64,000 nt of DNA from Chamaecyparis obtusa (lineage: Eukaryota; Streptophyta; Pinopsida; Cupressales; Cupressaceae): contig BSBK01005649.1 in the NCBI GenBank assembly GCA_027943335.1, positions 1,010,001 through 1,074,000 on the forward strand, read 5' to 3'. Position 1 is the stretch's first letter. Every line of letters begins with the position of its first letter. The translations under genes were made by a program, and so were the position numbers. Of this stretch, positions 25,395 through 39,300 are shown piece by piece. The notes under the pieces were generated by a model. That model was not told the origin of the DNA. It ran no database searches and saw nothing but the letters and a program-made list of their open reading frames with translations.

Positions 25395-26869
25395 TGTTGG
25401 AAACTGTAATCGAAACAATTGTTGTATTGTCATTGATGTCAAAACTTAACTGGTAAGACTGTTGCTACTTAGGAAAGTACTATATCTATTTGAGTGTTGC
25501 TAAGGGGCTAGGCAAGGTTGGTAACAATAGCACCTAAGGAAAGGTTGAGTTATCTTGACACTACAAAGTGTACTTGACTATGTTGCACGATGATGAGATA
25601 ATGTATTGTTTATCTTAGTAAGACTGAAGACTAAATTGGTAGGCTTGACCAAGCAAAGAATGGAAAAATCATGTTTAAGCCGAGTAATGTTAGTGTCGAC
25701 TGAGTCAATGTATGCCAAGAAAAATTCTAGTGTCAACGGAATAATAGCTAATTGCCGAGAAAGACAGTGTAAGCTGAGGAAACATTTTTAATAATGACCG
25801 AGCTTTCTACATGAAGACCGAGTAGATGATCACAGTATTGACCGAGCATCAACAATTTTATATTTGAAGAGAATTTAATTTTGGAGCCGACATTGTTGAA
25901 TTCTTGGATTATGTAAAATGTGTTGACTTTATTTATTGATTTTTTAGAAGCATTAAATGCACTGTAAAATATTTTATTGTAAATCTTTAAGAGATTTGAG
26001 ATGATTCTAGAAAAGGAGCCCAAGAACATGAAGTGGGTAGATTCAATGAATCTGACCTAACCCTAAGATCTACGAATGAGATTGAGCGACATAAGATGAG
26101 TTAACCTAATTGAGGAAAATATAAAGTGCATGGACAGAACAGAGAATGCTGGAAGAGTAAAGTTTTATTGACTGTTTAAGCAGAAAAGGCTAAAGGAGAA
26201 TTGTGGTGGTTGCTTGAAGAAAAGTTTCGAGCATATCAGAGATGGAGATGGCAAAGTTTAAAAGTCAATAAACCATCATTAGTGTATGAAATCAAATCTG
26301 ATATTTGCAAAGTGAGTTGTATATTTTTCAAATAAATATTGCTGCTACTTTCTAACCATTGTAATAGTCAAAATCCTTTTAATAGAGGTTGACCTAACAG
26401 TCATATGTTAAATCCTTTGAACAAGGTTGCATTCTAATGGAGTGTATGTAAGTCCTATGACTAAGCTCACTTTTAAAAAGGTGATTAAAATCCTTTAACC
26501 AGGTCACACCTGACAATGTGTATTGTAACCTTTGATGGGGTTGGCTTTTTACCGAGCTCACTTCAGAAGAGTGAAAATAATAGTAGCATGTTACAAAGTG
26601 GTTTGTCCCAAATTGGGTTTCCACTATAAATCCTGGTGTTAATACTTGTGTGAATGTTTTGGTTTGAACATTTCTATGTTTTACAAGTTAAGACACATCT
26701 GGGTAGTGAACTGCATTATTGTATGTTTCTATTATTGAATCAGTGATGATCGAGTTTGTTTTGGTTATTGGATCTGATTTAAGAAAAAGTTTTTGAGATT
26801 GTTTTATACATCAAGACCTGAGAACAACTGATTCACCCCCCCTCTCTATTGTTCTAAATCATATTAACA
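25395..26869 (+). mobile_element. 5' LTR of the copia element
   Basis: Begins TGTTGGAAACTG and ends ATATTAACA, 1,475 bases. A TATA box (CTATAAATC) lies at 26624-26632, putting the transcription start near 26655. The LTR carries several copies of the word ACCGAG (for example at about 25797, 25818, 25838 and 26550). It ends two bases before the primer-binding site. Confidence 0.95.
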
Positions 26870-26871
26870 AT

Positions 26872-26883
26872 TGGTATCAGAGC
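26872..26883 (+). promoter_or_regulatory. Primer-binding site, initiator Met tRNA
   Basis: TGGTATCAGAGC, the standard complement of the plant initiator Met tRNA 3' end, two bases after the LTR terminus. Confidence 0.95.
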
Positions 26884-26938
26884 TTTGTTGCTTATTATTA
26901 GTGTTGACAGAAATCAAGTTTAAAGGGGCTTGAAGCAA

Positions 26939-28000
26939 ATGATCAAGATGTATAAGAAGGAGGTATCGAAGCTGAACAAGGAAAACTTCCTTACATGGAA
27001 AAGCTTGATGAAGCTACATCTGGCCGGTATTGGTGATTCTGCAAAGTACTACATTGAAAATAGCTATGTCTCACCTGTCACACCTTTGACTACCGAAGAA
27101 ATGAGAGCTAAGTAAGAACATAATCAGGCAATGTTGGAAATTGCATCTGCCCTAAGCTATCCAAAATTTGAGGACATTAAGGATTGCACAACTGCTAAGG
27201 CTATGTGGGACACTCTTGCAAGAATCTATGGTGGTGACCTAAATGTGCTGAAAGCAAAGGCCGAGAGTCTTAGAGGTAAGTTTGATGAAATGAGAATGCA
27301 AGAAGGTGAAAACATTGCACAATATTGTGGTAGAATAAAAGAAGTTGCAAATGCTATTAGAGGAGCAAATGGGGCTATTGATGATGAAACTATAGTTGTG
27401 AAAGTACTAAGAACCTTGCATCCTATATATGCTATTAAGATCTCAGCTATTCAAGAATCTAGATGTAACTCTGCTAATGTTCTTACTTTGGAAAGTTTGG
27501 TTGGTAAGCTGACTACTTTTGAACTCTCTAACTATGATAATTTCACTGTTGGAAGCATTGGTAATGTTGAATCTGCTTTCAAGTCACAACTAGTTTTGAA
27601 CAAGCCAAAGAAAGAAAAAGAAAGATGCATCAGTGAAAGTGAAAGTGAAAGTGATAGTGAAAGTGACAATGACACTTCTGATGAAGACCTAGAAGATCTA
27701 GAAGCTCTTATGGCTAGAAGACTGAGAAGGGGAAAAGGAAAGTATAAAGGTAAAGTCCTTATTATATGTTTTGCATGTAATAAAGTTGGTCATATAGCTG
27801 CTAGATGTCCTGACAGGAAGGATAAAAATGATGAAAGGAAAAGAAAACACAAAGACAGAAAAGATGACAGAAGCTACCGATGGAGCAAAGGCTACAAAGG
27901 AAAAGGTAAGAAATCTGGTTACATTGTTGAAAAAGAAACTGACACTGATAGTGATGATTTTGAAATTGAGGTAGTCTATGTGGCAATGAAAGATGAATTT
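26939..28000 (+). pseudogene. gag: Copia Gag region
   Basis: The start is ATG at 26939, 56 bases after the primer site. The N-terminal part has the Ty1/copia Gag signature NKENFLTWKSLMKLHL, with the usual A-x-AMWDTL segment (about 27190-27225) and a long helical region. A Ser/Glu/Asp repeat (about 27640-27690) precedes a single zinc knuckle, CFACNKVGHIAARC, at 27767-27808, then a Lys/Arg-rich tail. A TAA at 27113 interrupts codon 59; the frame is otherwise open to 28283. Gag and Pol are in one frame, as in most plant copia elements. Confidence 0.9.
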
Positions 28001-31000
28001 GATGAGGATGAGAAAACTGCATTGATATCCTATGTGAACAAGAATGATAAATGGATTATTGATGGTGGTTGTTCACATCACATGACTGGTGACAAAAATA
28101 AGTTTGAAACCTTACATCATTACAGAGGTAAAAGTGTAAAATTTGGTAATGTTGCACCATGTCCTATTAGAGGAAAAGGTTTGATTAAACTAACTGATAA
28201 GATATCTTGTGCAAATGCATATTGGGTTGAAGGTCTTAATTATAATTTATTAAGTGTTGCTCAGCTTAACAAAACTAGTTATTGAGTGGAATTTCATCAC
28301 AAGCAAGCTAAAATATTTAATGCTACTGGAGAACTAATTGGAAGTGGAGATCAGACTAGAGGGAATTTGTTCTATCTTGACCTATCTAAAGAAACATGTT
28401 TAATTGCACAACTTGATGATATTTGGTTATGGCATAAAAGGTTGTGTCATGATAACTTTGATAATCTGGTAGAGATAAATAAGAAGAAAAAGGTAAGAGG
28501 TCTACCTAGATTGAAGAAACCTGAGAATGTGATGTGCAAGGAATGCCAGTTAGGAAAAATGACAAAGTCAAGTTTCAAGAGAAAATCCTTTACTTCTGAA
28601 AACATTTTAGATTTGGTTGATACTGACCTTTGTGGACCTATGGGTGTACAAAGTTACTGTGGTGCTAGATACTTTATCTTATTTGTTGATGATCATACTA
28701 GGATGATGCATGTGATGTTTCTAAAAGAAAAATCTGAAGCTTTTCAATTCTTTAAGTGGTATTTGGCTAAAGTTGAGAAGGAGACAAGTAGGAACCTAAA
28801 ATGTCTTAGATCTTACTGAGGTGGAGAATTTACATCAAATGAATTTAATCTATTTTGCAATGATAGAGGAATTAAAAGACAAATGTCTGCACCTAGAACA
28901 CCTCCACAGAATGGTATAGCAGAAAGGAGAAACAGATCTATCTTGGATTGTGTAAGGACATTGTTGATTGAAAAGAATGTGGCACAGAAATATTAGAAAG
29001 AAGCTATAAGCACTGTTGTCTACACTCTTAACCGGGTAAAAATCAAGAAAGGTACAAATCTGACACCCTATGAATTATGGCATGGGCATGCACCGAGTGC
29101 TAAATACTTTAGAATCTTTGGAAGTAAGTGCTATATATTAAAAGATACTAGGAATGGAAAGTTTGATGCTAAGAGTGATGAGGGCATATTCCTAGGGTAC
29201 TCCACAAAAATTAAAGCTTATAAGTGTTTGAACTCTAACACTAACAAAATTGTGGAAAGTGTGAATGTCAAAATTAATGAGTATGCAGAAAGAAATGAAG
29301 CTAATAGAAAAAGAGAACCAGAAGATTATAGATATTTTGTGTACATTGAGGAAGAAGAAGAGGCAAGTAACAAACTTGCACTTGATGCTGAGTCTCAGGT
29401 AAGAAATGTCGAGCGATAGACAAATGCTACCAAGCATCGGGAAAACAGTGCCGAGAGAGAACAAGAACATGCTAAGCTACAAGAAAATGTTGTTGAATAT
29501 CAGGAAGTGGTTGCGGAGCATTCTAAAGTTGAATCTGACAATCTTGTTGAGAAACATGATGAAATAGAGGAGAGAGGAGCTGAACCTATTTTGGAAAAAT
29601 ATGTAAGAAGACATCACAAGCCTGAACAGATAATTGTAGACAAAAATACTGGAATTCAGACCTGAAGTAAGACTAAGTATCCAACATGCCTACTGTGTGA
29701 ATTTGAACCCAGGTCGACTAGAGAGGCATTGGAGAATGAAGACTGGATACAAGTAATGAATGAAGAAATTGACCAGATTGAGAAGAATGATACTTGGACT
29801 CTGGTGCCGAGACCTGAAAACAAAAATGTTATAGGAACAAAGTGGGTGTTTCGGAATAAGATGAATGAAAATGGTGAAATCACTAGGAACAAAGCTAGAC
29901 TGGTATGCAAAGGCTACGCACAAGAAGAAGGAATAGATTATGGGGAGACATTTTCCCTTGTAGCTAGATTGGAAGGAGTAAGAACTCTGCTTGCATATGC
30001 TACTTATAAAGATTTCAAAGTATATCAAATGGATGTCAAGTCTTCATTTTTGAATGGTATACTAGAAGAAGAATTTTACATAGAACAACCAGAAGGTTTT
30101 ATTGATCCAAACAGAAGACACATGGTGTGCAAATTGAACAAAGCATTATATGGATTGAAAAAAGCTCCCAGAGCATGGTATGAGAGGTTGCACAACTACT
30201 TGGTACAGATTGGATTTTCAAGAAAAAATGACACAAGTAATTTGTACATGAAGGATGAAGAAGGAAAAGGTACCTTGTTGGCAAAAATTTTGTGGATGAC
30301 ATTATTTTTGGTGGACAAGATGCATTATGTAAAAGTTTTTCAAATGAAATGCAAATTGAATTTGAAATGAGTATGTTTGGTGAAATCAAATTCTTTATTG
30401 GTTTACAAGTATATCAAAGGAAGAATGTAATTTTCATTACACAGTCTAAGTATGTTAATGAAATACTAAAAACTTTTGGGATGGAAGATGCTAAACCAGT
30501 GGGAACTCCCATGGTTACTAGACAAAAGTTATCTAAGAATGATGATGTTGTAGAAGTGAATTAGACTTTGTACAGATCCATGATTGGAAAATTGTAGTAT
30601 GTTGTACATAGTAGACCAAATATTGCATTAGCTGTTGGGATTATGGAAAGATTCTCTGGCAATCCTAAGGAAACACACATGATGGCCGTAAAAATAATTA
30701 TGAGATACTTGAAAGAAACTGCTGACTATGTTCTATATTATAAGAAGGATGACAAATTTGAACTCAAAGTTTATACAGATGCTGATTGGGCAAGAAATGT
30801 AGATGATAGAAAGAGTACTAGTGGTGGAGCTTTCTTCCTTGGACAAATATTAGTCTCCTGGACAAGCAAGAAACAAAATTGCATTTCCCAATCTACTGTC
30901 GAGGCCGAGTATGTTGCTGCTATAGTAAATTGTTCAAATTTAGTATGGATAAAACAATTGTTGATAGGCATGAAAGAAGAAATCATTGAACCTGTTGTTA

Positions 31001-31252
31001 TTTTCTGTGACAACACAAGTGCTATCAATATTTATAAGAATCCAATGATGCACACTAAGACCAAGCACATTGCAATCAAGTATCACTACTTGAGAGAATT
31101 AGTACAAGATAAATAATTCCAAATGGAATATGTGAATACAAAAGAACAATTAGTAGACATATTCACTAAAGCTTTACCCAAAGAAGCTCATGAGTATTTG
31201 AGAAGTCAATTAGGGGTTCTTCCCCTAACTAAGGCTGCCCAGACAAGCTAGG
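28001..31252 (+). pseudogene. pol: Copia Pol region: protease, integrase, RT, RNase H
   Basis: Order is PR-INT-RT-RH, as in Ty1/copia. Protease: WIIDGGCSHHM near 28052-28086. Integrase: H-x-H and CKECQLGK zinc region, VDTDLCGP first Asp, then LRSY-stop-GGEF near 28810, where the second catalytic Asp is replaced by Tyr and followed by TGA; NGIAERRNR keeps the Glu. RT: WTLVPRP, QMDVKSSFLNG, ALYGLKKAPRAWYERL, and FVDD right after a frameshift near 30285-30300. RNase H: TDADW, EAEYVA, CDNTSAI and the final His segment, ending at TAG 31250. Stops: TGA 28283, 28817 and 29662; TAG 28996, 29417, 30562 and 30595; TAA 31114. Non-functional copy. Confidence 0.9.
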
Positions 31253-31702
31253 AGCACTGCATTAAATGTGCTACAACAGAATATTTGACAAATTGATGTA
31301 GAAGATTGTCACACTTTAGGGCTGGCCTAGAGTTTTGAAAAGATAAGGAATCACTCATAAGCAAGATGACAAAGGGAGAAACACTGAGTTGCATAGATAT
31401 TATCTACATCTACTGGATGTATGTTTTAGTTGCTGGTTTGGCATTTTTGTCAAAGAGGGAGATGAACTGATATGATAACACATAACACTGAAAGGTAAAA
31501 GGGAGATGAATTGAAATGAAGGATCAGGACAGAGGGAGATCTGAATACTTCTGACGGTCACAGAAGTAAGGCTTATAGGATTCTGAATCAGTATGAAGCT
31601 AAGGATATTATAAATAATTCTCTGATGAACAGATAAGTTTTTGGATTGGTTGGTAATCCATGTGTTATTCAAGTGATATCATATGGTGTTTCCATCAATG
31701 CC
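31253..31702 (+). other. 3' untranslated region of the copia element
   Basis: Non-coding sequence between the Pol terminus and the polypurine tract; no ORF or motif recognised. Confidence 0.7.
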
Positions 31703-31714
31703 AAAGAGGAAGAT
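31703..31714 (+). other. Polypurine tract of the copia element
   Basis: AAAGAGGAAGAT immediately before the 3' LTR TG, the usual plant Ty1/copia form. Confidence 0.85.
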
Positions 31715-33202
31715 TGTTCAAAACTATAATTGAAACAATTGTCGTATTGTCATTGATGTCAAAGCTTAACTGGTAAGACTGTTGCTACTTAGGAAAGTAC
31801 TATATCTATTTGAGTGTTGCTAAGGGGCTAGGCAAGGTTGGTAACAATAGGACCTAAGGAAAGGTTGAGTTATCTTGATACTACAAAGTGTACTTGACTA
31901 TGTTGCACAATGATGAGATAATGTATTATTTATCTTAGTAAGATTGAAGACTAAACTAGTAGCTTTGACCGAGCAAAGAATGGAAAAATCATGTTTAAGC
32001 CGAGTAATGTTAGTGTCGACAAAGTCAATGTATGTCGAGAAAAATTCTAGTGTCAACCGAATAATAGTTAATTGTTGAGAAAGACAATGTAAGCCAAGGA
32101 AACATTTTTAATAATGACCAAGCTTTCTACATGAAGACCGAGTAGATGATCATAGTATTGACCGAGCATCAGCAATTTTATATTTGAAGAGAATTTAATT
32201 TTGGAGCCGACATTGTTGAATTCTTGGATTATGTAAAACATGTTGACTTTATTTATTGATTGTTTGGAAGCATTAAATGCACTGTAAAATGTTTTATTGT
32301 AAATCTTTAAGATATTTGAGATTATTCTAGAAAAGGAGCCAAAGAACATGAAGCGGGTAGATTCAATGAATCTGACCTAACCCTAAGATCTACGAATGAG
32401 ATTGAGCAACATAAGATGAGTTAACCTAATTGAGGAAAATATAAAGTGCATGGATAGAATAGAGAAAAGAGAACAGAGAATGCTAGAAGAGTAAAGTTTT
32501 ATTGACTATTTAAGCAGAAAAGGATGAAGGAGAATTGTGGTGGTTGCTTGAAGAAAAGTTCCAAGTAGATCAGAGATAGAGATGGAAAAGTTTCAAAGTT
32601 AGTAAACCAGCATTAGTGTACGGAATCAGATCTAATATTTGCAAAGTGAGTTGTATATTTTTAGATAAATATTGTTGCTACTTTCTAACCATTGTAACAG
32701 TCAAAATCCTTTTGATAGAGGTTGACCTAATAGTCATATGTTAAATCCTTTGAACAAGTTTGCATTCTAATGGAGTGTATGTAAGTCCTATGACTAGGCT
32801 CACTTTTAACAGGGTGATTGAAATCCTTTAACCGGGTCACACCTGATAGTGTGTATTGTAACCTTTGACAGGGTTGGCTTTTTACCGAGCTCACTTCAAA
32901 AGAGTGAAAATAATAGTAGCATGTTACAAAGTGACTTTTCCCAAATTGGGTTTCCACTATAAATCCTGGTGTTAATACTTGTGTGAATGTTTTGGTTTGA
33001 ACATTTCTATGTTTTACAAGTTAAGTCACAGCTGGGTAGTGAAGTGCATTGTTGTATGTTTCTATTATTGAATCAGTGATGACCGAGTTTGTTTTGGTTA
33101 TTGGATATGATTTAAGGAAAAGTTTTTGATATTTTTTTATACATCAGGACCTGAGAACAACTGATTCACCCCCCCTCTTTGTTGTTCTAAATCATATTAA
33201 CA
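31715..33202 (+). mobile_element. 3' LTR of the copia element
   Basis: Begins TGTTCAAAACTA and ends ATATTAACA, 1,488 bases, collinear with 25395-26869. The TATA box equivalent lies at about 32956-32964. It is 13 bases longer than the 5' LTR, mainly from a short insertion near 32465. The target duplication TAAAC follows at 33203-33207. Confidence 0.95.
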
Positions 33203-34936
33203 TAAACTTCTTAAAATCTTGTTGCAATTGTGGCCAATAATAATTCTCACTAATGAGAGTAATGGTTTTATCTTGACCAAAGTGTCTAGCCAATCCTCCA
33301 CTATATTTTTCTTTGATTTCTTTCCCTCATGAAATACTTTGGAATAAACAATTGGCCACACTTGAATAACATGTCATCTTGGATTATGAAATCTAACTAC
33401 CTAGTCCTGTCAAGAGTAATAGGTTCTATCCAAGCTCTCCAAGCCTCACCAAAATCAGGATTCTTAGGATATAAAATATTGAGTTCCTTGAACCCAACAA
33501 CTTTGATATGCATCTCTATCAATAAAAAATTTCTCATAATTAGGGCATTTGCAACCCTATTAGACTTTACACTCCTATGCTTCAAAACAAAAGTGTAACT
33601 CTACAAAAAATCAATCCATTTCAAATTCCCTTTAGTTCAACTTTCATTAGATATTCAAATACTCTAAATCTTTATGATTAGTAAAAAAAACAAATTCTTT
33701 AGGAAAAAGATAATGTCTTCACTTCATCAATGTTTGAATATAGCATAAAAACACTTGATCATAAATAGAATATTTTATTTTGGTATCATTCAACTTCTCA
33801 CTAAAATAAGCAATGGGTTTACCTTCCTAACTAAAAATAGATCTAATAGCATTGCCACTAGCATCATGACCTACTTCAAATACCTTATTAAAATTTGGAA
33901 GTGCCAAAACAAGTTGTTTTATAACTTTTCTCTTCAACAAATCAAAACTCGTTGCTTCTCATGTAGTCCACTTAAACTCTTTTCTATCCCCTCTTATAAT
34001 TTTAGTTAAGGCTCAATAAATACTGCTAAAATATCTGATAAACTTTATTTAAAAGATAGACAAACCATGAAAAGATATTACCTCTGTAGCACTCCATGGA
34101 GTATGCCATTCAAGGATAACCTTTACTTTCTTTAGTTCCATTTTAAGACAATAAATCCCAGACCCACACTAACTCCTTCTTCACAAAATTGCACTTCTTC
34201 AAGTTAATCAATAACTTTCCTTCCCTTAAATTCTCAAAGAACATACACATATGCATTATATTCTCTTCTAATGTCTTACTGAAGATCAAAATATCATGCA
34301 AGTAAATAATAACAAAATTCCTCAAACATTATTTCAATACCACTCATACAAGCCCTCCTTTGTCTTGAAGGTTATCTTCCATTCACCTCCTTCTCTAATC
34401 TAGATTCGATGATATCCACTCTTCAGATCTATCTTTTTGAAGTACTAAGATCTGGACTCAACCAATCCATAATGGCATCCATCCTTGGCAAGGGAAGTCT
34501 ATACTTGATATTAATCTTATTGAGGACTAATATTTCTTATTGGTGGAAATTCTTTAGGTACAGTATCAGATAGAATATCTTGAAACTCATGCAACAAATT
34601 TATTATTTCATGGGTACATCTTCTACTTCCTCTTTAAGAATTCTTGGAATAAATAAAAATACATATGCTCATGCTTCATGCTTAGTAGAAACTTCCATCA
34701 TTAATACATACCTTTTCCTCTATTTCCTTCAATGTCTTTAGCTTGTTTCAAACTCCATCCTTTGTAAAAGACTAGGTATTTGCATACCCGTAATGTACTG
34801 CACGATGACCAAATCACCATGGTCTTGCTAACAATTGACGACAAACATCCATAGGCACAATATCACATAATACCTCATCATGATAGTTTCTGATTTTGAA
34901 CTTTACCAGACATTGTTCATTGAACAAAGCCTTGTG
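33203..34936 (-). pseudogene. pol: Gypsy Pol fragment: protease end, RT, RNase H, integrase start
   Basis: Minus-strand reading begins at the element-E insertion with the second half of the protease region (ALFNEQCLVKFKI, then DIVPMDVC and LLARPW, about 34930-34805). RT pieces follow: FPPIRNISP, LPRMDAIMDWL and a KIDL/SGYHRI segment (about 34530-34400). A deletion removes the RT centre. YLHDILIFSKT (about 34300-34270) has His in place of the first Asp of the catalytic pair. RNase H is represented by HDASGN, IAYFSEKLN and KHRSVKSNRVANAL (33580-33540). The integrase start (HFGQDK, YYWPQLQQDFKKF) runs up to the copia insertion at 33203. Stops are frequent. Confidence 0.8.
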
Positions 34937-36179
34937 TGTTGGACTATTAATGGGAAGTTAAGTAATGAGAGGGGAGGGGTGAATCAGTACTCCAAAAACT
35001 TTTAACTACTTTTCTAACCATTCACTAAATTGAAAACTTTGCATACATCACCATAAAACGTATAAATCAAAACATAAAAACATAACTCATAACACCATGA
35101 TTTTTGGTCTCACAGAAACCCTTGGTCAGAGGGAAAAACCATGATGGGGATGGTACCCTCAATCCTTCACTATTGTAGCAAAAAAAATTTCTCACTTAGA
35201 GCTACAAAATTTAGCTATTTATGATAGCTTACCCTGTTAAGAGTATTTACCCTATTAGGATTACAAAAGACTTATGCAGTCTACCTTGCTAAAGGATTTT
35301 TACAATCTCCAATCTAAGAGATGTACCCTATTAAAGGATTTACAAAATAAGACCTATCAGGTCCTACCCAGTAAAGGAATTTTCAATTCTGATTACAATG
35401 TAAACCAGTGCTAAAAATGTTTGTTGTAATGCATCAACATATGTTTTTCATACTCAATATGCTCAACAACATTTTACCTTGTACTATATTTCAATCACAA
35501 TTCAGATTCTATGCTCGGTAGCCTCAACTTTGATTCATATTCACAATTTTGTTCTAACTTTTTTGTTACTTGGTGTCTTATTTTCACTTCATCACCTTCA
35601 CATTCTTCTCTGACTAATTATCTTGCTCACACATTCTGATCTTCATACATTGTTCCTTATATACATGATCTAGAAGTGGTGTAAATGTTCTAGATTCATC
35701 TCCTTAAGAGGTGGTAGCATTTGTTACATCTCCAATGTACATATTCCACTTGATTTTCATTGGTGGATCTTACCTTGTAATCATGTGTAATTATTATTTT
35801 TATATCTCTAATATTTTACCAAATAATAATCTTGAAATTTGTAAAACATTTTATGCTCGGTGTCTAGATTCAATGTATCTATTATAATCTATTATGTTGG
35901 CCTATGTTACTTGGTAACACATTTTTTTCTTGCTCAATAACATGTGCACTTGAATCAGTAACTAACATGCTCTACTACTCGGTAACTACTTGGTGCCTGT
36001 CTTGCCTTGCTCGGTGCTTAACTCTCATTTGCCTTTACCAAAACTATCTTTTCCTTTACAAACTAACTTGTTTGCTTTACTGACTTAGTCCTATGAGTCC
36101 TTAATTCACCGACTGACTTTGAAAATCAATATGACTTTAACGAAACTAATGACAAAAAAATAACTCTTTAGGAGTATCA
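34937..36179 (-). mobile_element. 3' LTR of element E
   Basis: Plus-strand termini are TGTTGGAC and GAGTATCA; 1,243 bases, homologous along its length to 57544-58743 with visible divergence. A minus-strand TATA-like box (GTATATAAG) lies at 35656-35664. The words CTCGGT and CTTGGT occur repeatedly (for example about 35513, 35976 and 36012). Confidence 0.9.
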
Positions 36180-36194
36180 ATATCCCTCTTTGGC
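36180..36194 (-). other. Polypurine tract of element E
   Basis: Minus strand GCCAAAGAGGGATAT directly before the LTR, the same form as in the copia element, and evidence that 36194 upward is the element's 3' interior. Confidence 0.75.
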
Positions 36195-36394
36195 ATTAGT
36201 TTGGCATTTTTGTTAAAAATTTCAAAGTCATCAAAATTGTTTTCTTAATCAAAATTTGACCATGTATAAATTCTCAGTATAACTTATAACTCCTTATAAC
36301 TTTTATAACTCCCCCTGTGACAATAACTCCTATATACATATATATCTCCTTTATATTTAGATATATCCCCCTTTTTTGACAAATATGCCAAAAA

Positions 36395-39300
36395 AAATTA
36401 CTTACTGGGATCCGGTGGTGGAATCTTATCAAAAATGTGTTTGTACCTCTACTTTGCATCTACTAGGGATGTTTCCCATGATTCCTTGAGTGTTTGCAAC
36501 ACCACGATTTGTTCACCAATGTCAGTTGCTAGGCCATTCATGCTATCCATAACACTGATATCAGGGATATTTACCAATTCCTTTGCCTTGTGAATATGCT
36601 TCTGCAATGATTCAACTTGGGGTATCAAAAAATGAAGCTCCATAAGTTCCATTATGATCTTATTCTCTTCTTTTTTGAGCTCATGTTGCAATCCCATTAA
36701 ATGTTTTAGCCTTTGCTAATAAACTTGATATGTTCCAAGCTCGGTTGTGACCTTCTTCAACTACTCAGTCAACTCTTTTTCAAAAGACTCATCCTTCATT
36801 TTAAATTCCTTAGTAAAATTTGAAATCAAACAAATCTTTTAAAATAATAAAAGAATATTTTTCAACTCATTTTCTAACTCTGCAATCAATTCAAAAAGTG
36901 ATACTTTTTCTAATGCAAAATATTGAAGTAAATATACAATTATTTTATTCTCCATATTCTTCCTATGTAGTTGCATCAAATACTCAGTGGTCTCTATACC
37001 AGATTATTTCACTTGTTTTACCAGTTCATCTAGTTGACTTAGTAGACCGCCCTTCTCATTTACATTAGCATCAGGGACAATCTCTTGTCATATCTCCTTA
37101 ACACTCTCTAGCACATCTGTCTTTCATTTCTTTTCTAGAATCTTGTCCTAGTCTACTTTCATTTTCAATAGATCTTTGAATTTAGATAGCTCTTTAGGGA
37201 CTAGTGAGGATATATCTACCTTTGGTATCACTATAGGTTGTCTTAAGTCAACTTTTGTTTTCTCATACTTTCTCTTCTTTGACTTTTTCTTTTCAAATTA
37301 CATACTTTTACCAATAGAGAACTTTGGGGAACATGATGCCTTCATTGCATGAGATGTAGTAACTATAGTGGTATCTTTAATTCTTTCTTCTCTTTCTTCT
37401 TCTTGCTTGTCTTCCTTCTTTGCTTCTTGTTTCTCTTCTTTCTCTTCATGTGTTTCTTCTTTCTTCTCTTCTTCTTTATCCTCTTATTTCTCCTTGGATT
37501 TCTCTTTTTGCTTCTCCTTCTCTTTCTCTTGTGGATTTTGTTGTCCTAAGGTCTTGGTAGAAGTGACCTAATCGGTATTTGGATCTGCATTGGTCTCGGT
37601 CTCTATATTGTTCTCTGTTACCTTATGTTTTGTGTCCTTTACCTGTTTGGTGGATTTGTCTTCTACATCAATAGGAATATCTTTGACAACTTCTAAGATG
37701 ACCTCATGAATCTTAGGAAAATCAACTACTTGTTCTAGAACTATATCTTCATCCATAAAAAATTTAGTATTTGAATCATCAACTTCTATTTGTTCATTGT
37801 CCTTCTCCTTGGTGGCCATGATTCTTCATCGCATGTTATGTCTTATGTTGGATCTTTGTCAGTGATGTCCTCAATAATCACTTCATCTTTTTCTAGGGTC
37901 AAGTTAATAGGATATTACTTACCTTGTTTCTCCTTAGGCTCGGTTGATTGGTTAGGAAACAAGATCTTTCTCCATATACCATCAGTTTCCTTTTGCACTG
38001 CTTCAAGTTCACCAACCATGATCCTTAAAGATCTTCTTTTGACAAAAAATATTTTAGAGTGTTCTTTTAATGCTTCTTTGATCACTTGTACCAAAAACTT
38101 GGGTACAATAATTTCTAGGGATATTTCCATCATTTTCTTCTTGGAGGTCATTACATATTTCCATCTTGCATTTATCTTCTTGTAAAGTTCACTAGGTAGG
38201 TGGTTGGCTAGTTCAACCGGAATAGTCCTGAATTTATGCAATGTGAAGACAACTATCTCCTCTATCTTTTCTTTGTCCTCTTCACTTTTCTTATCATACT
38301 TTGCATATTGAATTCCTACAAAACCTCCATAATTCTTAATATTTTCAATAAACTCATTTAATTTTTTCGGTTTAAAGGACCATTTTTGCACAAATTTGAA
38401 TTTGCTCAAATCCTCAAACCTTGTCTCACTATCTTCTTGTAGTTTCAGATTTCTTCTTGGTCTACCATATATTTTCTTCTCCCTCACATATGTTTTATGT
38501 TTTGGTTGATCTAGCATAGTTTTCTTCTTTTCCCTTAGTGTGGAAGTAGACGTTGTCAATGGTCTTGCACCTATGGGGCTCAGTGTTTCCTTTTTCACTC
38601 TTTTTTTCTTCCCTTAAATTTAGAAGGATCTACCTCATCTTCTTCAAGAGTAACTCCTATTTTTTCTAACAAGTCACTTATCATTCTACTAGTTTTTCTC
38701 TGAGCCTTAGGTATCAATATACCTAATTTTATCTTTTCCTTCACCTCCTGATATGTCCCATGTTGATTAGCTCTCTTATCAAGTGGTTTAGCTAATAGGG
38801 CTTCTATTTATTAAGAAGTTGCATTGATATCAATTTCATATCCCATTGGGTGTAGCCATATAGTCCTTGGATCCATAGCCTTCACAATGCATGTGTCGGT
38901 ATCCACTTCAAAACAAATAGTGTATTGGTGCTTCTCCATTAACTAAGGTGGAATTCTAAATTTATTATACATTTTGGTTTGAAACTTGGTAAAATAGTCA
39001 TTCATTACAATATCATAGTTATCTCCTAAACTTTGAATGAATTCATTGATTTGATAAATAATCAGTTTCTTTACATTCTAGACTACATTACCGATTGATG
39101 GAAAGAAGTCTTGAAAGTAAAAGAATATACATACCAACAATGGACCTCATTTCAATGTGTTGGTATTTTCTTTTTGAATGGTGTTCATATTGTCATAAAA
39201 TTTCTTCAGCATGATCTCACATAGATCAATCTTCATATCCTTCTTGACTATCTTGTATGCAATGTCCACAACTCCACATGGTACACTATCCACTTGGGAG

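Larger units (their letters stand above)
25395..33202 (+). mobile_element. Complete Ty1/copia retrotransposon with 5-bp target duplication
   Basis: Two direct repeats (25395-26869 and 31715-33202) bracket a gag-pol on the plus strand, with PBS at 26872 and polypurine tract at 31703. The direct duplication TAAAC flanks it at 25390-25394 and 33203-33207. It is inserted in the integrase zinc-binding region of an older gypsy element on the opposite strand. In the first 470 bases the two LTRs differ at roughly 30 positions by eye (about 6 percent), so the insertion is not recent. The polyprotein has nine stops and one frameshift. A third partial copy of the same LTR begins at 63838. Confidence 0.95.

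Noticed and set aside
37349..37571. Plus-strand frames rich in Phe, Leu and Ser resembling membrane proteins
   Set aside because: They are the antisense of the Lys/Glu-rich middle of the minus-strand ORF-X.
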